A DNA stretch of 64,000 nucleotides from an uncultured Oscillospiraceae bacterium (GCA_910579965.1 CAJTWF010000002.1:1-64000), one strand, 5' to 3'. Positions 24,218-33,415 are shown, counted from the first letter of the stretch. Notes: a model not told the origin generated them from the sequence alone. Numbers and translations are program-made.

Positions 24218-24336
24218 GATATATGGCGTCCCGGGGGACTGGGATGCCATATATCCGTCTGCCGGGGCCTCCCCTCCGGGGGGAGGCCCGGCCAGCCGGA
24301 CCGCCGGGACGGCACAGACCGCCCCGGCTGTTTTTT
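24218..24336 (+). terminator. Tandem hairpins ending in a T run after the chemoreceptor gene
   Basis: Three structures follow the stop: a 15-base-pair stem (GATATATGGCGTCCC and partner, one G-U), a GC-rich stem with one bulge (24261-24292), and a CAGCCGG/CCGGCTG stem that closes directly before six T. The last is a plausible rho-independent terminator. Confidence 0.7.
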
Positions 24337-24386
24337 GTCCCGGCCGGTTATGAACACTCCACGACACAGGAAACAGAGGTGAAAGA

Positions 24387-26420
24387 ATGCCCCAGGAACT
24401 GAAACAGCAGGACGCGGAGCTGGTATTCGCCCTGGATATCGGCACACGCAGCATCATCGGCGTAGCGGGCCGGGTGGTGGACGAGCGCCTGGAGGTGCTG
24501 GCCATCGAGAAGGAGGAGCATGGCCGCCGCGCCATGCTGGACGGCCAGATCGAGGATATCGGTCAGGTGGCCAAGGTGGCCCGCCGGGTCACGGAGCGGA
24601 TGGAGCAGAAGCTGGGCTGCCGCCTGCGGCGGGTGTGCGTGGCCGCTGCGGGACGCGCCCTGCGCACGGAGAAGGGCCACTACGCCATGGATCTGCCCCA
24701 GGTCAGCCGCATTGACAGCGATCTTATCAGCCACCTGGAGAGCGGCGCGGTCTCCGACGCGGAGGAGCGCCTCAAGGAGGGGGAGGACAGCCAGCGGCGG
24801 TTCTATCTGGTGGGCTACACCGTGTCCAGCTATCTCCTGGACCGCTACCCCCTGACCAGCCTGAAGGACCACAACGGCCAGCAGATGGAGGCGGACGTGG
24901 TGGCTACCTTCCTGCCCAGCGAGGTGGTGGAGAGCCTGTACACGGTCATGGAGGCGGCGGGACTGGAGGTAGCCAGCCTGACGCTGGAGCCTATCGCCGC
25001 CCTCAACGCGGTGATACCGGCTGAGCTGCGGCTGCTGAATCTGGTGCTGGCGGACATCGGCGCGGGCACCAGTGATATCGCCGTGTGCCGGGACGGAGCC
25101 GTGGTGGGCTACACCATGGCCACCATCGCCGGGGACGAGATCACCGAGTCCCTGATGCGGCAGTACCTCATCAACTTCTCCACTGCGGAGCGGATGAAGA
25201 TGCAGCTGGAGGAGCCCACCATCACCTATCGGGATGTGCTGGGGCTGGAGCAGACCGTGCCCGCCCCCCAGGTCCGGGAGGCCCTGATGGGCTCGGCCAA
25301 GAGCCTCGCCCAGGAGATCGCCCAGCGGGTGGTGGACATCAACGGCGCATCCCCCTCCGCCATGTTCCTGGCCGGCGGCGGGAGCAAGCTGGTGGGACTG
25401 CGGGAGCTGGTGGCCCAGTGTCTGGATATGGATGACCGGCGGGTGGCCCTGGCGGGGAACAACTACGAGATCAGCGCCTTCTCCCAGGAGTATGAGCTCA
25501 ACGATCCCGAGTACGCCACCCCTTTGGGCATCGCCGTGTCCGCCGGGCTGGGGCTTATCAGCGACAGCTACCGGATCCTGCTCAACGGCCAGCCCGCCAA
25601 GCTCTTCCGCAGCGGCACGCTGACCGTACTGGATCTTCTGATGATGAACGGCTACACCTCCGCCGACCTGCTGGGCCGCACGGGCAAGAGCCTGAGCGTC
25701 ACCCTGGACGGACAGCGGCTGACCTTCCGGGGGGAGAGCGCCGTGCCCTGCACCCTGAAGCTCAACGGCGAGGATACGGCCCCCTCCGCGGTGGTCTACG
25801 CCGGGGACGCGATCGAGTTTATCCCCGCCGTGTCCGGGCAGTCCGCCGAGCGGACGGCCCAGGATCTGCTGGGGGAGGACTTTTTAGGGGGCGTACTGAT
25901 TAACGGCCGCCCCGCCCCCCTGGACCAGCTCCTGCACAGCGGCGATCAGCTGCAAACCACGGAGGAGCCCTTCGAGCTGACGGAGGACGCGCCCGAGGAG
26001 GCCCCTTCGCCGGAGGGGGAGGAGACAGAGCCTCCGGCGGAGCCCGGGGCCGAGGGAGCGCCGGAGCCGGCGGAGCCGGAGATGCCGGAGCCCGCGCCGG
26101 AGCCGGCACAGGAGTCCGCTCTGGCGGCCGCAGTCCCGCAGGAGCCTGCCCCCCTCCCCGCGCCGGCGGCGGAGCCCGCCAGACCGGCGGTGAAGCCCCT
26201 GTGGATCTACCTCAACGGTCAGGCCCTGGTGCTGCCGGGGAAGGCGGACGGCGGGCCCTACTACCTGATGGATCTGCTGGACCGGTCCGGCATCGACTTC
26301 GAGACCCTGGACTGCCCGGTGGTGCTCCAGGTGAACGGCGCGGACTGCCCCTTCACCCACGAGCTGCGCAACAACGATCAGGTGACAATCCGGCGGGAGG
26401 AGCGGCGCACCATCGACTGA
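24387..26420 (+). CDS. FtsA-like actin-fold protein with C-terminal extension
   Basis: The first 395 residues have the FtsA/PilM actin fold: phosphate-1 loop FALDIGTRSIIGVAG, phosphate-2 loop LADIGAGTSDIAV and an AGGGSKLVGL adenosine motif. FtsA links FtsZ to the membrane, but this protein has, in place of a short amphipathic end, about 280 extra residues: two small beta-rich ubiquitin-like segments (about 395-470 and 605-677) joined by an acidic Pro/Glu/Ala linker. Long FtsA-domain proteins of this kind occur in clostridia; their function is not established. Its place beside motility genes and near an FtsE-like ATPase may or may not be meaningful. Confidence 0.8.
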   Translation: MPQELKQQDAELVFALDIGTRSIIGVAGRVVDERLEVLAIEKEEHGRRAMLDGQIEDIGQVAKVARRVTERMEQKLGCRLRRVCVAAAGRALRTEKGHYAMDLPQVSRIDSDLISHLESGAVSDAEERLKEGEDSQRRFYLVGYTVSSYLLDRYPLTSLKDHNGQQMEADVVATFLPSEVVESLYTVMEAAGLEVASLTLEPIAALNAVIPAELRLLNLVLADIGAGTSDIAVCRDGAVVGYTMATIAGDEITESLMRQYLINFSTAERMKMQLEEPTITYRDVLGLEQTVPAPQVREALMGSAKSLAQEIAQRVVDINGASPSAMFLAGGGSKLVGLRELVAQCLDMDDRRVALAGNNYEISAFSQEYELNDPEYATPLGIAVSAGLGLISDSYRILLNGQPAKLFRSGTLTVLDLLMMNGYTSADLLGRTGKSLSVTLDGQRLTFRGESAVPCTLKLNGEDTAPSAVVYAGDAIEFIPAVSGQSAERTAQDLLGEDFLGGVLINGRPAPLDQLLHSGDQLQTTEEPFELTEDAPEEAPSPEGEETEPPAEPGAEGAPEPAEPEMPEPAPEPAQESALAAAVPQEPAPLPAPAAEPARPAVKPLWIYLNGQALVLPGKADGGPYYLMDLLDRSGIDFETLDCPVVLQVNGADCPFTHELRNNDQVTIRREERRTID

Positions 26421-26457
26421 CGCGCCGGCGATATTGAGAACAAAGCGAGGACATCAC

Positions 26458-27261
26458 ATGAGAAATAAAGTCGGCATTTTCCTGGCTGCGGCCCTGATGC
26501 TGGCCCTTCTGACGGCCTGCGGCGACAAGAAGGAGGAGGCCCCGGCGGTCTACGCCGTGGGGGAGGACCAGGTGGTCTCCCTGGACAGCATCATCGACGA
26601 GGGCGAGGCCCTTCTCGCCTCCGTGGAGGCCCCCACAGAGGCGGCGGCCGAGGCCGGGGTGGAATCATACACCTATCACTACAACCAGATGGAGGACCCG
26701 GCCCTGATGGCGGCGGAGTATATCGGCGTGCTGCGGGGCGGCGAGCAGGGGTTCAATGTCACGGACCAGGAGAACCGGATGCTGGCTGACGAGCCGGAGC
26801 TGGAGACCCTGACCGGGACCGTCATACTGGAGAAGATGTCCGCTGTGGAGCCGGCGGAGGGGGAGAGCAAGAAGATCTTCCAGGTGGTGGTGGCGTGGTC
26901 TGAGTTTGCTCTGGCCATCCAGGTCTCCCACCAGGAGGGGACCATTCTGCCGCCGCTGGAGGAGGAGACGGAGGAGCCCGCCCAGCCCAAGGCGCTGACG
27001 GAGCAGCTGGAGTACTTCAACGGGCTGAATCCGGAGAAGCTGGGCCTGGAGGGGGACGATATGCACGACTACACGGTCTACCCCAAAACGGGCTGGGTCC
27101 TGGTGGACAGCTTCTCCTGCCGGGAGCTGAACATCTACCTGGAGGACGCCCTGGACGGCACCAACGTCTTTATGGGTACTTTCTACCTCAGCAGCGATCT
27201 CCAGCACCTCTACAAGCGGATGGACGACAACTCCATTGTCCAGATGGAACTGGATGATTAA
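26458..27261 (+). CDS. Uncharacterised lipoprotein
   Basis: The 267-residue product starts with a lipoprotein signal (FLAAALMLALLTAC, lipid cysteine 21), then an acidic secreted domain with no motif I recognise. I chose the ATG directly before the signal peptide, with GCGAGG upstream, over an earlier in-frame ATG that would put eight charged residues in front. It lies 37 bases after the FtsA-like gene, so may be co-transcribed. Function is unknown. Confidence 0.8.
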   Translation: MRNKVGIFLAAALMLALLTACGDKKEEAPAVYAVGEDQVVSLDSIIDEGEALLASVEAPTEAAAEAGVESYTYHYNQMEDPALMAAEYIGVLRGGEQGFNVTDQENRMLADEPELETLTGTVILEKMSAVEPAEGESKKIFQVVVAWSEFALAIQVSHQEGTILPPLEEETEEPAQPKALTEQLEYFNGLNPEKLGLEGDDMHDYTVYPKTGWVLVDSFSCRELNIYLEDALDGTNVFMGTFYLSSDLQHLYKRMDDNSIVQMELDD

Positions 27262-27319
27262 GAATCTGTATTCATAACCGGCCGGACGGTGCTCAGCGGC
27301 TGTGGATACAGGCAAGAGC

Positions 27320-27353
27320 GCGGCCTCCCAGCCAACTGCGGCTGGGAGGCCGC
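27320..27353. terminator. Strong GC-rich hairpin between two lipoprotein genes
   Basis: A perfect 14-base-pair stem (GCGGCCTCCCAGCC and partner) with a 6-base loop lies 58 bases after the lipoprotein stop. There is no T run directly after it (the first is about 15 bases on), so termination is possible but unproven. Confidence 0.5.
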
Positions 27354-27459
27354 GGCCGCTGAGAGAAGAAATTTTTGCTGCTCCGCGGAACATTTGCCTC
27401 CCGTTTGCGTCCTTATGGGTAGAGGCAAACAGAAATATGCCATAAAGGAGGAAGTCAAG

Positions 27460-28419
27460 ATGAAAAGAATGGGAACAAGGCTTTTGCCGGTGCTGCTGTG
27501 CGCCCTGCTGACCCTCACCGCCTGCGGCGGCGGCAGCAACAGCGCTGCCAGCAGGCCCGCGGACAACAACATGGTATCCACGGACAGCGCGCCCCAGGCC
27601 CCGGCGGAGGGGGAGTACGGCTGGGCCCTGGACGGGGCGGACACGGGCATGCCGGAGCCGTCCCCGGAGGAGAGCGGCGGCGGGCTGCCCGCGGGGGTGA
27701 AGATCATCTACACCGCCGACGTGGATCTGGAGACCAAGGAATTTGACCAGGCCAGTCAGGCTTTGGACGAGGCGGTCAAGGAGCTGGGGGGCTGGTTTGA
27801 GAGCCGCAGCCTCTACCAGGGGGGCAGCTACCGCCGCCTCTCCTGCACCATCCGGGTCCCGGCGGAGCAGTTCGAGCCCCTGCTGGAGCGGGCGGGGGAG
27901 GCGGCCCACATGGTCAGCCGGGACGCCTACAGCGAGGACGTCAGCGAGACCTACTACGACAGCGAGGCCCGTCTGACCACCCAGCGCACCAAGCTGGAGC
28001 GGCTGCAAACCCTGCTGGCCCAGGCGGCCACCATGGAGGATATCATCGCCCTGGAGAGCGCCCTGAGCGAGACGGAGCTCCAGATCGAGTACCTCACCGG
28101 CAGCCTGCGCCGGTACGACAGCCTGGTGGGCTACTCCACCGTCAACCTCCAGCTCCGGGAGGTCTACCGCCTGTCCACGGACGAGGAGACCCCCATGACC
28201 TTCGGTGAGCGGCTGGGCTCCGCCTTCTCCACCGGCCTCCAGCGGGGCAGGGACAACATGGAGGAGCTGGTGATCGGTCTGGCCGCCAACTGGATGACCC
28301 TGCTGCTGCTGGCGGCGGTGATCGCCGGCGGCGTGCTGGGCCTCCGCCGTCTGGGCCGCCGCAGAAGGAAGGCGGTCCCCCCGCCCCAGCCCGCCGGGGA
28401 GGAGAAGAAGGACGAGTAG
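27460..28419 (+). CDS. DUF4349 domain lipoprotein
   Basis: The 319-residue product has a lipoprotein signal peptide (LLCALLTLTAC, lipid cysteine 22), a low-complexity spacer, then a DUF4349 domain (about 85-265) recognisable by DVDLETKEFDQASQALDE, long helices and RVPAEQFEPLLERAG. A membrane helix at about 270-295 (WMTLLLLAAVIAGGVLG) ends in a basic tail, so both ends are membrane-attached. AAAGGAGG precedes the ATG. The cellular role of DUF4349 is unknown. An inverted repeat (TTTGCCTC at 27393, partner at 27422) lies in its leader. Confidence 0.88.
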   Translation: MKRMGTRLLPVLLCALLTLTACGGGSNSAASRPADNNMVSTDSAPQAPAEGEYGWALDGADTGMPEPSPEESGGGLPAGVKIIYTADVDLETKEFDQASQALDEAVKELGGWFESRSLYQGGSYRRLSCTIRVPAEQFEPLLERAGEAAHMVSRDAYSEDVSETYYDSEARLTTQRTKLERLQTLLAQAATMEDIIALESALSETELQIEYLTGSLRRYDSLVGYSTVNLQLREVYRLSTDEETPMTFGERLGSAFSTGLQRGRDNMEELVIGLAANWMTLLLLAAVIAGGVLGLRRLGRRRRKAVPPPQPAGEEKKDE

Positions 28420-28456
28420 CGCGCCTGTCAGCGGAAGACGCGCCCACACAAGAGAG

Positions 28457-28485
28457 AGCCGGCTGGCCTGCCAGCCGGCTTTTCT
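28457..28485 (+). terminator. Rho-independent terminator after the DUF4349 gene
   Basis: A perfect 10-base-pair stem AGCCGGCTGG/CCAGCCGGCT with a 4-base loop is followed by TTTCT. Confidence 0.85.
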
Positions 28486-28531
28486 GTCGGGCTCTGCCCC
28501 GGAAATCCATCTTCCGAAAAACGCAGCTTCC

Positions 28532-28573
28532 TGCAGGGGCGAGCATCCCTCGCCCCTGCACAGATCCCGAAAG
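28532..28573. repeat. Dispersed intergenic hairpin repeat, copy 1
   Basis: A perfect 12-base-pair inverted repeat (TGCAGGGGCGAG, loop CATCC) is followed by CACAGATCCCGAAAG. A second copy sharing the GGGCGAGCA, CTCGCCCCT and ATCCCGAAAG blocks is at 62139-62176. Both are in intergenic spaces. Confidence 0.75.
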
Positions 28574-28625
28574 GGGTTGTCTGCCGCTGTAAAAATGGAT
28601 TTCCCCGGGGATCTGCGGCCATTGG

Positions 28626-28654
28626 TTGACAAGTGGCTGCGGGTGTGATAGGCT
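28626..28654 (+). promoter_or_regulatory. Promoter of the aminotransferase-aldolase-kinase operon
   Basis: TTGACA, a 17-base spacer and TAGGCT with an extended TG motif (TGA directly before the -10). The start codon of the aminotransferase gene lies about 85 bases downstream. Confidence 0.65.
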
Positions 28655-28742
28655 GAGTGTGAGAGATGAATATCTGTTCACAGACGGCGTATGGGCGCCT
28701 GCAGGACGCGTATGCGCAAGAACGCACAAGGAGGCGGAAACG

Positions 28743-30233
28743 ATGGCATATAACGGCTTTGCGATTGACCAATATCTGGACGCGGCGGCGGTGACGGCCC
28801 AGCTGGACGAGCTGATCCGGCAGCCAGTCTGGTCCATCCGGCGGGACAGGCTGGCGGACTACGTGGAGAACTACTTTAACGCCAGGTGTCCCCGGTCCCG
28901 GGAGATGATCGGTCAGGCCAAGAAGGTGATCCCCGGCGGCGTGCAGCACAACCTGGCCTTCAACTACCCTTTTCCCATTGTCATCACCAGGGCGGAGGGG
29001 GCCAGGCTGTGGGACATTGACGGCAACTGGTACTATGACCTGCTCCAGGCCGGCGGGCCCACCATCCTGGGCAGCAACATGCCCCAGGTGCGGGAGCGGG
29101 TGATCGAGCTGCTCAACACCTGCGGCCCCTCCACGGGGCTGTTCCACGAGTACGAGTACAAGCTGGCAAAAAAGATCTCCGATCTGGTGCCCTCGGTGGA
29201 GATGTTCCGGATGCTGGGCTCGGGCACGGAGGCGGCCATGTGCGCGGCCCGGATCGCCCGGCTGAAGACAGGAAAGAAAAACATCCTGAAAATGGGCGGG
29301 GCCTACCACGGCTGGTCCGATCAGCTGGCCTACGGCATGCGGGTGCCGGGGACCAAGGGGATTATGTCCAAGGGCGTGCCCGGCTTCGTGTTCAAGCACA
29401 CGGACGAGTTCTTCCCCAACGATCTGGAGGACCTGGAGCGGAAGCTGCGGGCCAACCGCCGCAGCGGCGGCACGGCGGCGGTATACCTGGAGCCCATGGG
29501 CCCGGAGAGCGGCACCCGGCCGGTGAGCCGGGAGTTTGTCCGGGGCGCGGCCAGGCTGGCCCGGCAGTACGGGGCCCTGCTGATCTTCGACGAGGTGGTC
29601 ACGGGGTTCCGCATCGGGCTGAGCGGAGCCCAGGGGTTCTTCGGGGTGGACCCGGATCTGACGGTGTTCGGGAAGATCATCGCCGGCGGCTACCCCGGCG
29701 CCGGCGGCGTGGGGGGCCACGCGGACTGCATGGCCCATCTGGGGGCCGGGCTGGACGCCTCGGGCAAGAAGGTGCCAAAGGCCATGTGCGGCGGCACCAT
29801 GGCGGCCACTCCCCTCTCCTGCGCGGCGGGGTACTACACCCTCTGCGAGATCGAGCGCACCAACGCCTGCGAGGCGGCGGGGCGCATGGGGGACCGGCTG
29901 ACGGCGGGGCTCCAGGCGCTCATTCACAAATACGGCCTGCCCTTCGTGGCCTTTAACCAGGGCTCCATCTGCCACCTGGACAATGCCGGCACCATGCACT
30001 TCGCCATTGACTGGAAGAAGCCCTGGACAATCCCGGAGCTCCTCCGGCAGACCGGGATCCGCCAGAAGGAGATGGAACACATGGGGGCCGCCTACATGGC
30101 CGAGGGCATCGTCACCCTGGCCGGGTCCCGGCTGTACACCAGCGCGGCCTACACGGAGGAGATGATCGACGACGTGCTCTCCCGGTTTGACCGGGTGCTG
30201 GCGGGCTGCGGCCCCCTGGAGGACCGGCCATGA
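28743..30233 (+). CDS. Class III PLP-dependent aminotransferase (glutamate-1-semialdehyde aminomutase-like)
   Basis: This 496-residue fold-type I PLP enzyme resembles glutamate-1-semialdehyde aminomutase: PGGVQHNL near the N-terminus, MLGSGTEAAMCAARIAR for phosphate binding, LIFDEVVTGFR with the PLP-pairing aspartate, and the PLP lysine in FGKIIAGGYPG. No other haem genes are here. Its stop overlaps the aldolase gene by ATGA, so it more likely acts in a catabolic pathway, perhaps moving or removing an amino group on a sugar-derived substrate. The ATG has AAGGAGG at 8 bases. The first 50 residues extend beyond the usual family start. Confidence 0.85.
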   Translation: MAYNGFAIDQYLDAAAVTAQLDELIRQPVWSIRRDRLADYVENYFNARCPRSREMIGQAKKVIPGGVQHNLAFNYPFPIVITRAEGARLWDIDGNWYYDLLQAGGPTILGSNMPQVRERVIELLNTCGPSTGLFHEYEYKLAKKISDLVPSVEMFRMLGSGTEAAMCAARIARLKTGKKNILKMGGAYHGWSDQLAYGMRVPGTKGIMSKGVPGFVFKHTDEFFPNDLEDLERKLRANRRSGGTAAVYLEPMGPESGTRPVSREFVRGAARLARQYGALLIFDEVVTGFRIGLSGAQGFFGVDPDLTVFGKIIAGGYPGAGGVGGHADCMAHLGAGLDASGKKVPKAMCGGTMAATPLSCAAGYYTLCEIERTNACEAAGRMGDRLTAGLQALIHKYGLPFVAFNQGSICHLDNAGTMHFAIDWKKPWTIPELLRQTGIRQKEMEHMGAAYMAEGIVTLAGSRLYTSAAYTEEMIDDVLSRFDRVLAGCGPLEDRP

Positions 30234-31324
30234 CGGAGACGGCTGCCCGGGAGCAGGTTCTGGAGGCGGGGCTCCGGCTGGTCCGGGAGGGGCTCATTGA
30301 GCGCACCTGGGGCAACATCAGCGCCCGGGTGTCGGACACGGCCTTTGTCATCACCCCCAGCGGCCTGCCCTACGAGGATCTGAGGCCGGAGCAGCTGGCG
30401 GTGGTGAACATCGCGGACGGATCCCACAGCGGGACGGTGAAGCCCTCCAGCGAGAAGGGCATCCACGCCGACGCCTACCGGCTGCGGCCGGAGGTCCGGT
30501 TCGTCATCCACACCCACCAGCGCTGGGCCTCCGTGGCCGGCACGGCGGGCCGGGCCCTGACGGGGTTCATCCACCCGGACCTGGGCAAGCGGGTCCCCTG
30601 CGCGGCCTACGGACTGCCGGGCACCCAGCGGCTGCGGCGTGCCGTGGCGGCGGAGGCGGAGGCGTGGCCGGACTGCCGGGTGTTTCTGCTGCGCAGCCAC
30701 GGCGCGCTGTGCCTGGGCCGGGACATGGAGGACGCCTTCGCCGCCGCCCGGGCGCTGGAGGAGGTCTGCGGCCAGCGGTGCCGGTCTGTGGCGGAGGCCG
30801 CAGCGGGCGGGGAGCCCGTGCCGGACTGGGGGGTCAGCTGGCGGCGGGGGGACGCGTTCCTGCTGGAGCTGGAGGGGGAGCGCCGGAGCTACCCCGTGGC
30901 CGGCCGGTCCCTGCCCCCCATTGCGGCCCTCCACGCCGCCCTCTACCGGGCCGGGCCCTTCCAGTACGCCGCCCACGAGAGGGCGGCGGAGGTGGCGGCG
31001 GTGAGCGGACGGGTCCGCCGCCTGCGGCCCTATCTGGACGATCTGGCCCAGATGGCCGGGGCGGACGTGCTGTGCGTGCCGGCGGAGCCGGGACGGGTGG
31101 AGCGGGCAATCCGGGGCAGGAACGCGGTGCTGCTCCGCGGCTGCGGGGCCCTGTGCGCGGGGGCCACGGCCGGGGATGTGGACGCGGCCCGCTCCCTGCT
31201 GCGCAAGGGCTGCACCGCCTGGCTCTACGCCCGGGAGGAGCCCGGCTGCCGCCCCCTGGGGCAGGCGGACGCGCTGATCCAGCGGCTGGCGTACCGGTAC
31301 GCCTATGGAAAGCGGAAAGGCTGA
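30230..31324 (+). CDS. Class II aldolase/adducin protein with a degenerate second domain
   Basis: The first half (about 1-200) is a class II aldolase domain with the zinc ligands visible: FVIHTHQRW, and a third histidine in LLRSHGALCLG. It also has GNISAR and TPSGLPYEDL at the substrate site. The second half (about 205-364) looks like a decayed repeat of the same fold: AVLLRGCGALCAGATAGDVD aligns with the LLRSHGALCLG region but has no histidine, and no HxH is present. Members usually cleave sugar phosphates such as fuculose-1-phosphate; the substrate here is unknown. It is coupled to the aminotransferase and followed by a sugar kinase. Confidence 0.82.
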   Translation: MTETAAREQVLEAGLRLVREGLIERTWGNISARVSDTAFVITPSGLPYEDLRPEQLAVVNIADGSHSGTVKPSSEKGIHADAYRLRPEVRFVIHTHQRWASVAGTAGRALTGFIHPDLGKRVPCAAYGLPGTQRLRRAVAAEAEAWPDCRVFLLRSHGALCLGRDMEDAFAAARALEEVCGQRCRSVAEAAAGGEPVPDWGVSWRRGDAFLLELEGERRSYPVAGRSLPPIAALHAALYRAGPFQYAAHERAAEVAAVSGRVRRLRPYLDDLAQMAGADVLCVPAEPGRVERAIRGRNAVLLRGCGALCAGATAGDVDAARSLLRKGCTAWLYAREEPGCRPLGQADALIQRLAYRYAYGKRKG

Positions 31325-31367
31325 GGGCTGTCCCCCGGAGGGGGAGCGGCCGTGGGGAGGGAACGAG

Positions 31368-32954
31368 ATGACCTATGTAGTGGCCTACGACATCGGCACC
31401 ACGGGGGTGAAGACATGCCTGTTCGGCCTGGGGGAGCGGATCGAGCTCCTGGCCAGCGCCCAGGAGGGCTACGGCCTCCGCCTCCTGGAGGGCGGCGGCG
31501 CGGAGCAGGACCCGGAGGAGTGGTGGCGGGCCATGGGCCGCACCACCGGCGAGCTCTTCACACGCACGGAGATCACCCCGGAGCAGGTGGCCGGTCTCTC
31601 CTTCTGCTCCCAGATGCAGGGGCTGGTCCTGGTGGACCGGGAGGGCCGGAGCCTGCGCCCGGCCATGAGCTACATGGACCAGCGGGCGGGGGCGGAGCTG
31701 AAAAAGGGGCTGGCCCACGGCCCCAGAATCGCCGGGGCCAACGTGTTCAAGCTGCTCCGGTGCCTGCGGGCCACCGGGGCGGTGCCCAGCAGCGTGAAGG
31801 ACCCGGTGTGGAAATACAAGTGGGTCCAGGCCCATGAGCCGGAGAACTTCCGGCGGGCGGACAAGTGGCTGGACGTGAAGGAGTATCTGCTCCTGCGGTG
31901 TACCGGCCGGGCAGTGATGACCCAGGACTCCGCCTACGCAACCCTGCTCTACGACACCCGGCGGGAGGACTGGAGCGGGGAGCTGTGCCGGATGTTCGGC
32001 GTGGAGCCGGACCACCTGGCCCCCATCATCCAGTCCACGGACCGGGTGGGGGGCCTGACGGACCGGGCGGCGGCGGAGCTGGGGCTGGCCCCGGGCACGC
32101 CGGTGTTCGGCGGCGGCGGGGACGCGTCCCTCATCGGCATCGGCGCGGGGGCGGCGGCGGTGGGGTCCACCCACATCTACTGCGGGACCTCCGGCTGGGT
32201 GTCCACGGTGACGGACCGGCAGCTGGTGGACGTGAACGCCATGATTGCCGCCATCGTGGGGGCCCAGCGGGGGCGGTTCAACTACTTCGCCGAGATGGAG
32301 ACCGCCGGGAAGTGCCTGGAGTGGGTGAAGGACCATCTGGCTCTGGACGAGATCGGGGTGTACCTGGAGAAGCGGGACGTGACAGGAAGTCAGGAGGCGG
32401 TGTATGCCAGCCTCTACGACTACCTCACCGAGACCGTGGAGCGGGTTCCCCCGGGGTCCGGCGGCGTGCTCTTCACCCCCTGGCTCCACGGCAACCGCTG
32501 CCCCTTTGAGGACCCGGCGGCGGCGGGGATGTTCTTCAACATCCGCCTGAACACCGGCAAGAGCGAGCTCATCCGGGCGGTGCTGGAGGGGGTGTGCTTC
32601 CATCTGCGGTGGATGCTGGAGTGTCAGGCCGGGAAGACGGCCACCTCCGATCCGGTCCGGTTCGTGGGGGGCGGGGCCTTGTCGCCGGTGACGGCCCAGA
32701 TCCTCGCGGACGTCACCGGCCGGACGGTGGAGACCGTGGCCAGCCCCCAGAACGCGGGGAGCGTGGGCGCGGCGGCGGTGATGGCCGTGGGTCTGGGGCT
32801 CCTGCCGGACCTGGAGGGCGTGGGGGCCCTGATCCCGCCGGAGCGGGTGTTCCGGCCCAACGGGGACGCCCGGGCGGTCTACGAAAAGAGCTTTGCCGTG
32901 TTCCGACGGCTCTACCGGGCCAACAGGGACCACTTCCGGGCCCTGAACGGATGA
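31368..32954 (+). CDS. FGGY-family carbohydrate kinase (xylulokinase-like)
   Basis: This 528-residue kinase has the N-terminal ATPase-fold loop VVAYDIGTTGVKTCLFG, the mid-protein AYATLLYDTRREDWS block, FGGGGDASLIGIGAG and a C-terminal FVGGGALSPVTAQILADVTG. FGGY kinases phosphorylate ketoses or polyols; this one probably makes the substrate of the adjacent aldolase, but the sugar cannot be told. I chose the ATG after GGGGAGGG over an earlier in-frame ATG that falls inside the aldolase gene. No sugar transporter is nearby. Confidence 0.87.
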   Translation: MTYVVAYDIGTTGVKTCLFGLGERIELLASAQEGYGLRLLEGGGAEQDPEEWWRAMGRTTGELFTRTEITPEQVAGLSFCSQMQGLVLVDREGRSLRPAMSYMDQRAGAELKKGLAHGPRIAGANVFKLLRCLRATGAVPSSVKDPVWKYKWVQAHEPENFRRADKWLDVKEYLLLRCTGRAVMTQDSAYATLLYDTRREDWSGELCRMFGVEPDHLAPIIQSTDRVGGLTDRAAAELGLAPGTPVFGGGGDASLIGIGAGAAAVGSTHIYCGTSGWVSTVTDRQLVDVNAMIAAIVGAQRGRFNYFAEMETAGKCLEWVKDHLALDEIGVYLEKRDVTGSQEAVYASLYDYLTETVERVPPGSGGVLFTPWLHGNRCPFEDPAAAGMFFNIRLNTGKSELIRAVLEGVCFHLRWMLECQAGKTATSDPVRFVGGGALSPVTAQILADVTGRTVETVASPQNAGSVGAAAVMAVGLGLLPDLEGVGALIPPERVFRPNGDARAVYEKSFAVFRRLYRANRDHFRALNG

Positions 32955-32965
32955 AAGGAGGGACG

Positions 32966-33415
32966 ATGATGAATCGAAAAGAGCTGCTGCGCTCCCTGAA
33001 ATTTATCCTGTTCTCCCTCTCCGCAGGGATTATCGAGCTGGGAGTCTTCTCCCTGCTCAACGAGCTGACGGGGTGGAGCTACTGGCCCTGCTACCTGATC
33101 GCCCTGACGCTGTCCGTGGTGTGGAACTTCACCCTGAACCGGCGCTACACCTTCCAGTCCGCCAGCAACGTGCCCAGGGCCATGGCTCTGGTGCTGGCCT
33201 TCTACTGCGTGTTCACCCCCGCCTCCACCTGGCTGGGCCACTATCTGGCGGACGTGCTGGGATGGAACGAGTATCTGGTGACGGCCCTCAACATGATTGC
33301 CAATTTTGTCCTGGAGTTTCTGTACGATCGGTTCGTGGTGTTCCGGGACTCCCTGGATACCAACAGCGTGGCCCGGCGGGCGGAGAAGCGGGGGCCCTCC
33401 GGCGGGGACAGATGA
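32966..33415 (+). CDS. GtrA-family membrane protein
   Basis: The 149-residue product has four hydrophobic segments and the GtrA pattern LKFILFSLSAGIIELGVF, NFTLNRRYTF and FLYDRFVVFRD at the end. GtrA proteins are thought to move lipid-linked sugars across the membrane. AAAGGAGGG precedes tandem ATG codons; the first is taken. It starts 11 bases after the kinase gene, so may be in that operon, although a link to the pathway is not evident. Confidence 0.88.
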   Translation: MMNRKELLRSLKFILFSLSAGIIELGVFSLLNELTGWSYWPCYLIALTLSVVWNFTLNRRYTFQSASNVPRAMALVLAFYCVFTPASTWLGHYLADVLGWNEYLVTALNMIANFVLEFLYDRFVVFRDSLDTNSVARRAEKRGPSGGDR

